Notes under the pieces: generated by a model | What the model was told of the DNA's origin: nothing | The model's database searches: none | What the model saw: the letters and a program-made list of their open reading frames with translations, nothing else | In this document: positions 48,647 to 58,875 of the stretch, in pieces | Layout of the letters: every line of letters starts with the position of its first letter | Position numbering within the stretch: position 1 is the first letter of the stretch | Translations under genes and position numbers: made by a program | Assembly: GCA_944989445.1 (NCBI GenBank) | Contig: CALYLW010000137.1 | Span: 750,134 to 814,133 of the forward strand | Direction: 5' to 3' | Length of the DNA: 64,000 nt | Origin: Ampullaceana balthica | Taxonomy: Eukaryota; Mollusca; Gastropoda; Lymnaeidae

Positions 48647-48740
48647 ATGGATAACTTGTAAACAGGGTATGAGTGAGCCTGACAGGACGTAACGTAACGT
48701 CCTGTCAGGCTCACTCATACCCTGTTTACAAGTTATCCAT
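48647..48740. repeat. Perfect 44-base inverted repeat with 6-base loop
   Basis: The left arm is 48647-48690 (begins ATGGATAACTTGTAAACAGG) and the right arm 48697-48740 (ends CCTGTTTACAAGTTATCCAT). All 44 positions are complementary. The loop is AACGTA (48691-48696). No direct flanking duplication is obvious and neither arm recurs elsewhere in the window. Confidence 0.97.
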
Positions 48741-49029
48741 GTATTACTCTATAAGCCTGATTGCAGTCTCACCCATATTTTTGTTCAATACGACAGTTAA
48801 CACGATTCCTTGCTATTATTTTAGAGTCACACAACAATATTAACAAAATTGATAATATAATAAATAAAGGTTAAAGAAATGATTTTTAAAAAAAACACGT
48901 TTTTATAAGTGGACTAAAAAGAAGAAAATAATTTAAAACTTATAAGTTCAAGTACTTCGATTTAATATGACTAAAAAACGTAGTCAACAAAAGCCGACGG
49001 TACAGATGCTTATATATAGACTATAGATA
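48741..49029. other. AT-rich spacer
   Basis: No recognised feature. Confidence 0.4.
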
Positions 49030-49486
49030 AACTAAAGAGTTCAATAATTTAATAACAGTACATTCGATCGATCTGAAATTTTAATACAATGCATTGTCCT
49101 CCAAGATCTATCTGTGGTAAAATTTTCAGATCTCTAGGACCATCAGAAAAAGTTCAATTTTACGTTGGCAGATTTGAAAAAAATCTTGGACAAACCAACA
49201 AACCAACAAACAATGCCACAGGAACGAAAGCGAGTTAATAAAAACGTGGTAATATAGGTAAACGAAAAAGTTCAATAATTTAATAACGGTACATTCTATC
49301 GATCTGAAATTTTGATACAATGCATTGTCATCCAAGATCTATCTGTGGTAAAATTATGAGATCTCTATGACAATCAGAAATGGTTTATTTTTACGTTGGC
49401 AGATTTGAAAAATCTTGGACAGACACACAAATAAACAATGCCACAGGAACGAAAGCGAGTTAATAAAAACGTGGTAAAAAGGGAGA
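49030..49486 (+). mobile_element. Dispersed family R, diverged copies in direct tandem
   Basis: Two consecutive blocks of about 230 bases (roughly 49035-49255 and 49268-49486) share TTCAATAATTTAATAACGGT, CGATCTGAAATTTTGAT, ATCTATCTGTGGTAAAAT, ACGTTGGCAGATTTGAAAAA and GCCACAGGAACGAAAGCGAG. The first two words tie them to family R, while the rest of each block differs from the copies at 5676 and 35866, so this is a subfamily or a composite. The direct tandem arrangement suggests unequal exchange or insertion beside an older copy. Confidence 0.6.
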
Positions 49487-50399
49487 TAGGAACAATAAAT
49501 TATGGCGCAACAACTTGAACACATATATATGTCAAACACATAACGCACAGTTACATTTTTAAAGCACGTAACCTATAAACCTATATAAAACAAGCACATA
49601 ACGCGACCCACTTAAAGGTAAGGCGTAGTCGGCTGCTCTACTCAAACACTATAAAACATAAACAACACAACAATTAAAATCTATTGTTGTAGTCAACAAA
49701 CTGGCCCCCGGGAGTCAACAAGTCAGCCGTCGGCTGGTTTGACACTGACCGAGGAGGGTCTGCCGTGACGTACTGTCCCGCGAGACCTACGACTGTCATT
49801 CCCCCCCCCCTCGCCACCGCCTCGTCACAATCTCGTCCCTGCCTTGTGTTAACATGTCTATTATGACAGCACCCTTCTGCACAAAAGTGCTTCATTTGTC
49901 ATGGCCTGACTTTGACAACCCCGAGGGCCATCCTGGCAACCCTCCCGCGATGAAAACTTGTTTCTCCACACGGATCGCGCCGAAACAAACAAGGAGCGTT
50001 TTCTGTTTACACCACCACTCGACGGGGAAGAGGAAGGCGCCCCGGGTGGCGCCGAGAACTATCACGTGCTTGGCATACATGTTGCCCCTTTCTCAAATAT
50101 TTAAATTTGAACAAAATATTAACATTTTAAAAACATATCGTTACAACATTAGCATTTTACAATGCTTAATATAAATTAGAACAAAGGTTTTTTTTTAAAT
50201 GTATGTTTCGTCTGCACACAAAATCATTTTTTTATTTTTTAAAATTATATTTTTTAAAGGAAATTATTTGAATTTGATAAATTTATGTATCCTCGGACTA
50301 TGTGTCAAACACGTCACACTTTAGAAACAGTGATTTCCAAAAATCAAAAATGCGCATGCGCGTTCAGACGGTAAAAGAACGCCAGCATCATTTCTATAA
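49487..50399. other. Non-genic stretch, GC-richer around 49690-50080
   Basis: Short frames on both strands in the GC-richer part have no recognisable domain. No element ends seen. Confidence 0.4.
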
Positions 50400-51057
50400 A
50401 TTTAATGTGTATTGTGCAAGAGTCGTCATAGATATAATGGGCACCAGTGGTGACATGGATAAAACTGGGTGTGTATTTGTGCAAGAGTCGTACTAGATCT
50501 AATGGGCACCAGTGGTCACCTGGAGAAAACTGGGTGTGTATTTGTGCAAGAGCCGTCATAGATATAATGGGCACCAGTGGTCACCTGGATAAAACTGGGT
50601 GTGTATTTGTGCAAGAGTCATCGTATATCTAATGGGCACCAGTGGTCACCTGGATAAAACTGGGTGTGTATTTGTGCAAGAGTCGTCGTTTATCTAATGG
50701 GCACCAGTGGTGACATGGATAAAACTGGGTGTGTATTTGTGCAAGAGTCGTCATAGATATAATGGGCACCAGTGGTGACATGGATAAAACTGGGTGTGTA
50801 TTTGTGCAAGAGTCATCGTATATCTAATGGGCACCAGTGGTCACCTGGATAAAACTGGGTGTGTATTTGTGCAAGAGTCGTCGTTTATCTAATGGGCACC
50901 AGTGGTGACATGGATAAAACTGGGTGTGTATTTGTGCAAGAGTCGTCATAGATATAATGGGCACCAGTGGTGACATGGATAAAACTGGGTGTGTATTTGT
51001 GCAAGAGTCGTCGTAGATCTAATGGGCACCAGTGGTCACCTGGATAAAACTGGGTGG
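50400..51057. repeat. 65-base minisatellite with a trimeric higher-order unit
   Basis: Ten units starting at about 50404 and every 65 bases (50469, 50534, 50599 and so on). Each contains GTGTGTATTTGTGCAAGAGT and AATGGGCACCAGTGGT. Variant positions (ATAGATATAAT, GTATATCTAAT, GTTTATCTAAT; GTGACATGG or GTCACCTGG) repeat in the same order with a period of three units: CATCGTATATC occurs at 50619 and 50814, 195 bases apart. Confidence 0.96.
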
Positions 51058-51291
51058 GTTGGCGTGGCATCAAAATATCAAAGATGATTAAAGATGGAAA
51101 TACATCATTTAAAATAATAATAATAATAAACAATACCATTTACAGTGGTCGAAAATGCCCGGGCAACTCAAAACTAATCATTAGCGGTAGCTGGCCATGG
51201 ATCAGTTTAAAGCAGATTTAGCAGATAACCATGGATTTACAGTGTTTCACACTTGCGTCTCTGTATAGTTAAACCCGAAGATTTACAAATC
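51058..51291. other. Short non-genic spacer
   Basis: AAT run near 51113-51128. Nothing else recognised. Confidence 0.4.
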
Positions 51292-51450
51292 TTTGTCCGC
51301 TCAAGCCTGGTTGCACGCACGCCTGCCCAGCCCGAAATTGTCCGCCCAAGTCTGGTTGCACACCTGCACAGACTGAAATTGTCCGCCCAAGTCTGGTTGC
51401 ACACCTGCACAGACTGAAATTGTCCGCCCAAGCCTGGTTGCACACCCTGA
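51292..51450. repeat. 41-base minisatellite, about four units
   Basis: Units contain GTCCGCCCAAGTCTGGTTGC followed by ACACCTGCACAGACTGAAAT. The first unit is diverged (GTCCGCTCAAGCCTGG, GCACGCCTGCCCAGCCCG). Confidence 0.93.
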
Positions 51451-51803
51451 AAACTAGAAAAAGAAAGAATTATTATAGAAGCTCCGGACAGGTCATTTTT
51501 TGGTGACAGACTGACAAGTCATGTTGAAAATGCCATCAAACATGACATACGTTCTTGCACACAACTGTAACATAATTTCCTGGTCCTCCTACAATGACAT
51601 TTCCTCTTACACTTATCAACACGGTCTTCATGCGTCTATTTGTCATTTCATCTCCTGTGTTTGCGTGCACAATGTTTGTTATTATTACTTATAATACTGT
51701 TCCATATATTTCTTCACATTCAATTTCTATAGCGCGAGAGTACATAATAAAGTCAAGGGGCTGAATAGCGTTGCTCTAGTACAAGTAAGTAATATTTGAT
51801 ATC
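51451..51803. other. Non-genic stretch
   Basis: No recognised feature. Confidence 0.4.
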
Positions 51804-51811
51804 CTCTAATG

Positions 51812-51999
51812 AAGTACATCTCAAAGTGGTGGTCCGCGGACCGGTGTCGGTCCGTGGGCCATCCGCCGCGGGTCCGCAGAAGGTCTCAAAAAAAAAGGAC
51901 AGACATAATTGTCAGTGCAGGGAAAATAGTGCACCGTTCATTGGTGCAATGGAAAAAAATCCTGCTGGTACACCATACTAAAAAGTTTGAGAAGCACTG
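51812..51999 (+). mobile_element. hAT MITE, CAGTGCTTCTCAAAG family (copy 3)
   Basis: Same family and orientation as 13061. The left end is altered (AAGTACATCTCAAAGTGG); the right end AAGTTTGAGAAGCACTG is intact. A perfect 8-base duplication, CTCTAATG, lies at 51804-51811 and 52000-52007. Length 188 bases. Confidence 0.92.
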
Positions 52000-52002
52000 C
52001 TC

Positions 52003-52215
52003 TAATGGGCCCTCCCAAGGTTCGTTGGTCCGCTGTCAAATAAAAACTTTGCGTGAAAAGTTGCACAGCATTCACTTGTGTAAAATTTTACGCCCCAAAT
52101 ACACATCTATTATATTTATTCCTAATTCCTATCACAATTTGCTGCGCGGTAATAAAAAATAAATAAAATAAAAAAAACTGCTGCGTGGCGCCTGTCAGAT
52201 AAAAGGGAAGACTAT
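52003..52215. mobile_element. CAATGTTCC-type MITE relic
   Basis: CCCAAGGTTCGTTGGTCCG and GAAAAGTTGCACAGCATTC match the order of words in 24528-24704, while GCGCGGTAAT and CTGCTGCGTGGCG match 7035-7108. The terminal CAATGTTCC is not preserved. An A-rich stretch lies at 52150-52180. Confidence 0.4.
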
Positions 52216-52325
52216 GTCTGGTCAGAAATTGTGAAAAAAATATTTAAAAGAAAAACCTTGACCTAACTGTGTATTGATGAATATTTGGAAACACATACCC
52301 GCCATTTTGGTACTCTATGACATAA

Positions 52326-52587
52326 GGGGCCGTCCATAAAGTACGTCACGCTCCAGAGGGGGGAGGGGTGTAAGATAATGTAACAGTTGTGACGGGGGGA
52401 GGGGGGTCCGACCATGTGTGACGTCACGAAGTTTTCTATTAAATTTTAATTATTTTGTTGATAAAAACTTTTTTCTTTCTTCGAAAGTGTGACGTACTTT
52501 AAGGTCGAGATTTGTGACAGTTTGTGACAGGGGGAGGGGGGAGTGTTAAATGGTCAAAAATTGCGTGACGTACTTTAAGTACGGCCC
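52326..52587. mobile_element. GGGCCGTCC-family MITE, uninterrupted copy
   Basis: Starts GGGGCCGTCCATAAAGTACG and ends CGTACTTTAAGTACGGCCC, flanked by TAA at 52323-52325 and 52588-52590. Subterminal GTAACAGTTGTGACGGGGG and TTTGTGACAGTTTGTGACAG blocks are present. Length 262 bases. It serves as the empty-site reference for the split copy at 31981-32828. Confidence 0.85.
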
Positions 52588-52590
52588 TAA

Positions 52591-55281
52591 TCTGTTAATT
52601 TATCCACTATATCCTTTCGGAGTTTTCTATGAAGCCAACAATCATTTCTAAATCTCTTTCACCATCACATATATATACATGAGGCATAAGTGCACACGCT
52701 GTCAATATAAGTTTACTCCTTCTCTCCCCCACACCTTCACTTTAAATATGCAACTAGTTAATTCACTATAGGGTTGGGCCAGTAAATAAACCACTCTGGT
52801 ATACTGTTCGACTGTTCGACTGTTCGTCAGATCTTCTCACTAAAGTTAATTTATTCACATACTTTCTAATGAAGACAGCTGAGTTAGATCTTTGAGGACC
52901 GCTGCATTAAACTTAGCAGGTCTTCATTAATGTTGCCCGGGCGGAAGTGAAGAGGGCGAAAAATCCCGTCTATGTTAAAAAACAACAACCTATTATATTT
53001 TTTTCCTTTTTTTTTAAAAACCACAGTTTATCGTGCGGGCCAACCATTTAATGACCCCCGTCCACAATATATCAGCGTCTCGCATAAATTATAGCGTTCA
53101 AACTGGTTCCTCCTCTTGGACCACGTGATGTCTCATCTTTTATCTCACTTCCCTCCTCACCACCCCCATCCCTTCATCTCCACCAACCAGCCACACAACC
53201 TGCTCTCTCTTGGCACCTGTCCTCGCTGACACAATCTGCTTTTAACAGGTTTTCGATTGGTTTTTTTTTGGGTTTTTTTTTAAGAGCCGTAAAATATTTG
53301 GTGAGTTGTTTGGTGTTTTAATGTCAGAGCATTTCAACGTTACCCTAGCCTGACACCCCGACTACGCCCCTGATATCCTGGCGTGTCGCACCAAGTGGCC
53401 TGGGTGCAGCTTGGTGCAGAATCTTGGAGCGGCTATCTATCGTCTTGATCGAGTGGAAATTATCTTGGGATGTTTTGAAACTAAATAAAGTGGCTTTTGG
53501 TTGAAAATACCGGCTTTAAGTCTAGAACGTACGATTGCGGAAATTGAATTTTGTATCTTCATATTTATTTTTTATGTATTTTTATCTACCGTTATATAAT
53601 ACACATTAAAAAAAATACTTACACGTCTTTTATTTTTATTTTTATTTCTTGTGTGTGTAGGTTTTAAGCCATTACTCCACATCAAAAGCCAGAAAAGTTG
53701 TGTGTTCCTATTTCTCGTTTTGCGGCCCGGACATTAAACCCTGTTTACCATCTCCCTTCCTCCTGCATTCCCATCCGACAGGGTATCTCCTTGTACAACT
53801 GACCGTTATGACAGGTTCACCCCGATCGTGCGCAGCCCTCGTCGGCCCCTCCAGGGGGATAATCTCCAGGTAAGTGCTTGTGCAAATCATTTTGTCTCCT
53901 GCTGAACGGTTGACAGAGATTTATCTCTCGCCTGTCACTCGGTTAGAGGAGAATGAAAGGCAGGACAACACTCGCGCATCACAGCTGTGAAAGGCCGGCT
54001 GTCATGGAAGACGTTATGTTTAAGTCGACATGTGTGTCAAAAAAACAACAACAAAAAAAAGAAGAAAAAAAACACAAAGGTGATGGAGCTGAGAGTGGGT
54101 GGGTGGCGGTGTCATGTTTTTTTCGATTCACTTTTCATCATGTAACCTGGAAGACTGAGGGTTTAGATCTTAGTGGGACCAAACTCGCATTCTGTTATGC
54201 GCACGTTTATTTTTGGACTCGCATTTATGCGAGAGTTCTGTAACAGTAAAGAAAATGCATAGGTGATCTCCCTTTTCGTCTTGATTTTATTACATCATTT
54301 ACATATCTTTGCCCCTGGTAGCCTGCACGTTGCATGTATTTACATTCTCTACATTCCATTTACATCAAGCACTCATACACATTTACCCCCAGCACAGCAA
54401 ATTACTGATATAACAACCTCTAAATTTCTCTAAGCCCACTTCAAGAGACCAGTCAACCATCTCCTATAGAACTTTGTTAAGATGCTGCAATTTTTAGCCA
54501 TTAATGTTAATTATTTTAAGATGATACGTCCTTTGGTTGTCGGGGTGGGGGATTGTGGGAGGGGGGAATATTTCTACGAACCTGGGATTTCCTTGTCAAA
54601 GGGGGCGCCAGACGTTGCGATGAATGTCTTCTGAAGAAAAAATAATACAACCTCAGAAGTTGAAATTAAATTTACAGGACCTTTGAAGGCAAGAGTGTTC
54701 ACTCTTAATTATCCTTGTCTGCTGACGGAACTTCCACCGGAGGTTAACGGCCTTACTTCCTCATGGCAGATGAACTTCCAATTCAGAGAGAGGTTTGTAA
54801 TATATCAGTTTAAAAAAACAAAATTGTTTTATTAGCTAAGCGCTGCTATTATTACCATCCTAAGACGTAAAATATATTGACTCTATTCAAAGACTATTGA
54901 GAAGGTCTGATATGTGTAAGACCTCAGGTCTGACCTAAGTGGTGGATTGGTCACTCGGACATGGACACCTGCCTAAAGGCTCCGGGTGTCAGTGAGACAC
55001 AAGAGGTCAGAAAAGCTTACGTACACACAGTCACACAGCTTTGTTTCAAAGGTTACGCCGAGTTAAATGAATCACAGCCACTGTGTCATGGGACACTATT
55101 CGGGTGCATCAACGGGACACGACGCCACGAACAATACGTTAGAAAATTAACAAATACAAGCGAATCATACAACCAGAATCTAAAAAAATTTTTAAAATAA
55201 TTACAACGTCTTGAATATTTTATTGATGGACAGGACGGTGGACAGAATATAAAATTTAAAAAAAACCAGTTAAAAAACAGA
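52591..55281. other. Long non-genic stretch
   Basis: No exon, RNA gene or bounded element could be supported. It holds T-rich runs near 53000 and 53260-53280, an A-rich run near 54040-54080, and unique sequence with chance frames of 60-96 codons (for example 53953-54243 and 54961-55200) without recognisable domains. Confidence 0.45.
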
Positions 55282-55806
55282 TTTTTGACTATAAATCCTT
55301 TATAAATGAGACATAACTAACAGTATTGATTATTTTCAAACGCTACAAACATTTACTGACTGAATCTGTCTTAACGCAACATTGCTGCATAACCCTGGGT
55401 GGGGTGGGGTGGGGGTGGGTGGGGGGAGAGGGGAAAAGTCTGGTCTTCGATCGCTTGACCGAGCTCAGCGTGACACGTAAAATGTAAACAAAAGCACGCC
55501 GGTGCTTCGATGGGTCGCCTCAACGCGTCAACTCAAACTTTCACGTGGAAAAAAACACAATAACAAACAGTGAGTTTGAATTACTTACGTTATATAAGGA
55601 TAAAATAAAAATGCATTAATTCAATTACGGTACGTTCGATCAATCTGAAATTTTGATACAATGCATTGTTAGGTGACACGGGTCCGTGTGCCAAATTTCA
55701 GCCCGATCGCATCACAGGAAGGGGGTCATTTTTGACTTTTGTTTTTCCGCCCGCCCAAGACAGACAGAGATGACCGGCGGTGAAGTTAATATAAGGGATT
55801 TAAAAA
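55282..55806 (+). mobile_element. Dispersed family R, copy d
   Basis: Starts TTTTTGACTATAAATCCTTT with ATGAGACATAACTAA, holds TACGGTACGTTCGATCAATC and TGAAATTTTGATACAATGCA, and ends AAGTTAATATAAGGGATTT. It includes about 250 bases (55330-55580) not seen in other copies, with a GGGGT-rich run near 55400-55435. Confidence 0.6.
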
Positions 55807-56056
55807 GGTGTTCAATATAATACGCAACTCGGCACAAACATTTATGTGATACATAGAGATAGACTACAAATTCATGTATTTAATTACAGTATATTCCATC
55901 GATGGAAAATTTTGATACATCATTTTTATCACCAGTCTGCCTGAAAAAATTCCGCTCGCTCACATACGGGGAAGGGGGTCAAAATCGATCCAAAGTTTCT
56001 GCGGCAAACAATCAATCAACCAGACGCCACGAGTTAATATAAAGGATTTTAAAAAA
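55807..56056 (+). mobile_element. Dispersed family R, copy e (left-truncated)
   Basis: Begins at GTGTTCAATATAATACGCAA and ends CGAGTTAATATAAAGGATTT. Middle words GATACATCATTTTTATCA and ATCGATCCAAAGTTTCTG match copy a. It follows copy d directly, as if one inserted at the end of the other. Confidence 0.65.
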
Positions 56057-56444
56057 GGGCTCGACATTATCTATGACCTTGACTCCATGACACGGAAGTA
56101 ACAAGACTTGCGGTAACTTTTGAGCTGAAGTGACACTAATGGCGTCCCGTAGGGTCAAGCCGAGCAGTGGGAGACTGAAGTGTATCCAAGCGTCCCCGGG
56201 TACCAGTATCAATATTTCAGAATATGTAGATTTCTGAGTCAACAACATGCCCAGTTAAATTCCTTGTTACGACATGTTGGTGCGTCACACGATCAGGTGC
56301 CCATTTTAAACCAATCAGACAGGACTTCGGCCAATTCATCATCGCTGTATTTAGTCCATGCAATGAGTTTACGATAACATCACCAAGACAAAATATTTTT
56401 AAAAAATCTGTTTTCATAATCAGCTGTCACATAATATATGTGTC
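56057..56444. other. Non-genic stretch
   Basis: No recognised feature. Confidence 0.4.
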
Positions 56445-56690
56445 AAAATAATGTCTCTAATACAATTGTCAAATACAATTATTATTGTCACCTACCGTTG
56501 TCAAATACAGTTGTCAAATAACATTGTCACCTACAATTGTCAAATTTAATTGTCAAATACAGTTGTCGAATACAGTAAAAGTTGTCAAATACTATAGTCA
56601 AATACAGTAGTCAAATAAATTTGTCAAAAACAATTGTCAAGTACAGTAGTCAAATACAGTTTTCAAAGACAGTTGTCAATTCAGTTTTCA
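56445..56690. repeat. Degenerate minisatellite of TTGTCAAATACA words
   Basis: About 16-18 units of 13-16 bases (TTGTCAAATACAG, TAGTCAAATACAG, TTGTCACCTACAA). The units are strongly diverged. Confidence 0.85.
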
Positions 56691-56694
56691 TAAC

Positions 56695-57040
56695 ATCCTA
56701 TATAATAAAAGGCTATGTTCCGTGCAGTCATCGATAGCGATTGGTCCCTCAAACACATATGACTCCTACAGTCAATCATATTGAACACGTTTACGCGGAC
56801 ATTCAAAACGAGTTATTATTGGTGCAGTATTTCTTCCAAGACTTTATTTTGAGTTATGCGCGTTGGGATTTATAGTCAAAAGCTCATTTTTTACAAGTTA
56901 TTTATTTTAACTATAATGAATAGTATTTTATGACGTGATGCACATGTATATGCCGGTCGAGACGGCTGTTGGCGGGGAGTTATAACATGCCACCGAAAGG
57001 TGGCGGAACGTCCTTGGAGGGGTTTAGTCGCTCGTTATAA
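56695..57040. mobile_element. Possible Helentron-like or other unclassified element
   Basis: Starts TCCTATATAATAAAAGGC, and near its right side is a perfect small hairpin, CCACCGAAAGGTGG (56991-57004). The middle holds a family R fragment, GGATTTATAGTCAAAAGC (about 56868-56885, inverted). An AT-rich start and a 3' hairpin are seen in Helitron-like elements, but no terminus or second copy confirms this. Confidence 0.2.
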
Positions 57041-58340
57041 TATAAACGATTTAACATTTGTAATCTTTAGCTTAGTTAGATAACCAATACCCTGTTTAAA
57101 ACACGAACTGGAAACAGAGAGAAAAAAAAAGCAGAATGAGATCAATAGTTCTTCTATTCTAAATTTCTACACATTTTTATTCTAAAAATTATAAATTTAA
57201 GCACGACATTATCTTGATTTGACAATTTTTTGTTTAAAATAACCCCATCTCATTACTAGAGAAATCTTTCAAAACTTTAAGACTCGTAATCACGTGCATT
57301 TCTAAAAGTCCTATTTCACGAACAAACCAGCGGAGATATGTTTCTAGAGTCTAACCTATTATTGATTTCTATTATTACATATCTTTCTCCTAAGTTCAAG
57401 AAAAACTCTGGCTGCAAGATGACCCTCCAAACAAGGGCGAGTCAATTGGTGTTGCCAGTTACGAAAACAAAAGGGAGATTAGGCTGCTGCTCCGTAGTAA
57501 CCAACTTAAACAAAGATCGGCGCAACCCACGGGTTATAACAACATTTTTTTTAATGAAGGCTAACCATGAAAACAAGTTCACGTCCACGAGATCTGGCGT
57601 GACAACGACCGTCCCCTCCCTGTCTGACACCGCAAACACGTCTAATTATACAGTTATCTCTCTATTTGCCCCTAATCCCCCGCGAGACTAATCCGAGGTT
57701 TTCTAAACAACAAGTCCAGGATACACTCGCGTGTTTACTTTGACGTACGCGTTTCCCTTTCGGGGCAGCAGATCGTCATCTTATCCGCGTCTCCGTGGGT
57801 TCTCAATAAGGCCGGATGTTCTCAAACTTAGCAAAGGGGTTTAAACGTTGCTCTGGGTTGGGGTATGGGGCTCCAAGAGAATAAGACCCCCCCCAAAAAA
57901 AAATCTCATAAAAAGATTTCATGTCACAGACTTACTGATTATCAGAAATGTTCATAATCATATAATCATCCCCGTCTTAAGATTCAGTGGTCATTTAGGC
58001 TTCTGGCCTCAGGTCTGCGGCCACGTTGGTAAGTGCTGTCATACTTGTATGGTATTTGTCTTTCTGACACCAAGCCTTCCAGTAAACTGGCTATAGTGGA
58101 ACATGATTAAGGTGTACGACCAGCGGTGATGACCAGTTGAAAATCGGGGATATTTTAAAGTCTAATTCACATTTTCGCAGAGAGGTCAAGTTGGTGCTCT
58201 GGTTAGCGGTTGAGATTTTAGGTCATTTAAATGTGTCTTGAACGGAATACATATAAGTATATTACTAGTTAAGATTATAACTTTTCTTTTAGGGTCATTT
58301 TAAAGGGGAGCGAATCCACAACTTACAATGGTCTTAAATC
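57041..58340. other. Non-genic stretch
   Basis: A 117-codon open frame at 57338-57691 has no recognisable domain. No element ends seen. Confidence 0.4.
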
Positions 58341-58875
58341 TTGTATTATCTTATCTTATATTATCTTATCTTATCTGTTACAGAAGCTCCATCAATACAG
58401 AAGATTATTGCGTCCTACGCTTATCTATTGTTTTTGTCTAGTCCTGCATTCTTATTAGAGTTTTAAATGTTGATAAAGTGTTGGTTTTCCTGGTTTCTTC
58501 AGGCAACCTATTCCACGCCCGAATTCCGGACGGGAAAAACAAGAATTTGTATATGTTTGTTCTAGCATAAGGAATAAGAAAGGTGTTTTTATCGTTACGT
58601 CCATCCGAGGGTTGTATTAAGTTATCTTTGTGTTGCATTTGTACATTATAATTAATTGCTCTGTGTATTACTACTACTTTACTCTTGGTTCTTCTATCCT
58701 CTAGTGTTTCGAGGTTTAATGGTTTAAGTAATGATGTTATTCTTGTAAGTCTTGAATATTCTCCAGTAATAAATCTGGCAGCTCTTTTTTGAATATGTTC
58801 CGGTTTATCAATGCTTTCTATGGTGGATGGGTCTCATACAGAAGCTGCATATTCTAGTACAGGTCTCACCAAGTG
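58341..58875 (-). pseudogene. LINE 3' end, copy C, reverse-transcriptase remnant
   Basis: The reverse complement of copy A's structure: TTATC repeats at 58341-58378 (the GATAA tail), the 3' UTR words, then a minus-strand frame (58638-58438) with NTFLIPYARTNIYKFLF and FPSGIRAWNRLPEE, ending LIRMQD before the stop exactly as copy A ends LIKMQD. Further upstream (58660-58870) the RAARFI and LEY regions are recognisable but frameshifted. 5'-truncated near 58875. Confidence 0.82.

Noticed and set aside
57338..57691. 117-codon frame as a gene
   Set aside because: No domain, no recognisable splice or promoter context, composition like its surroundings.
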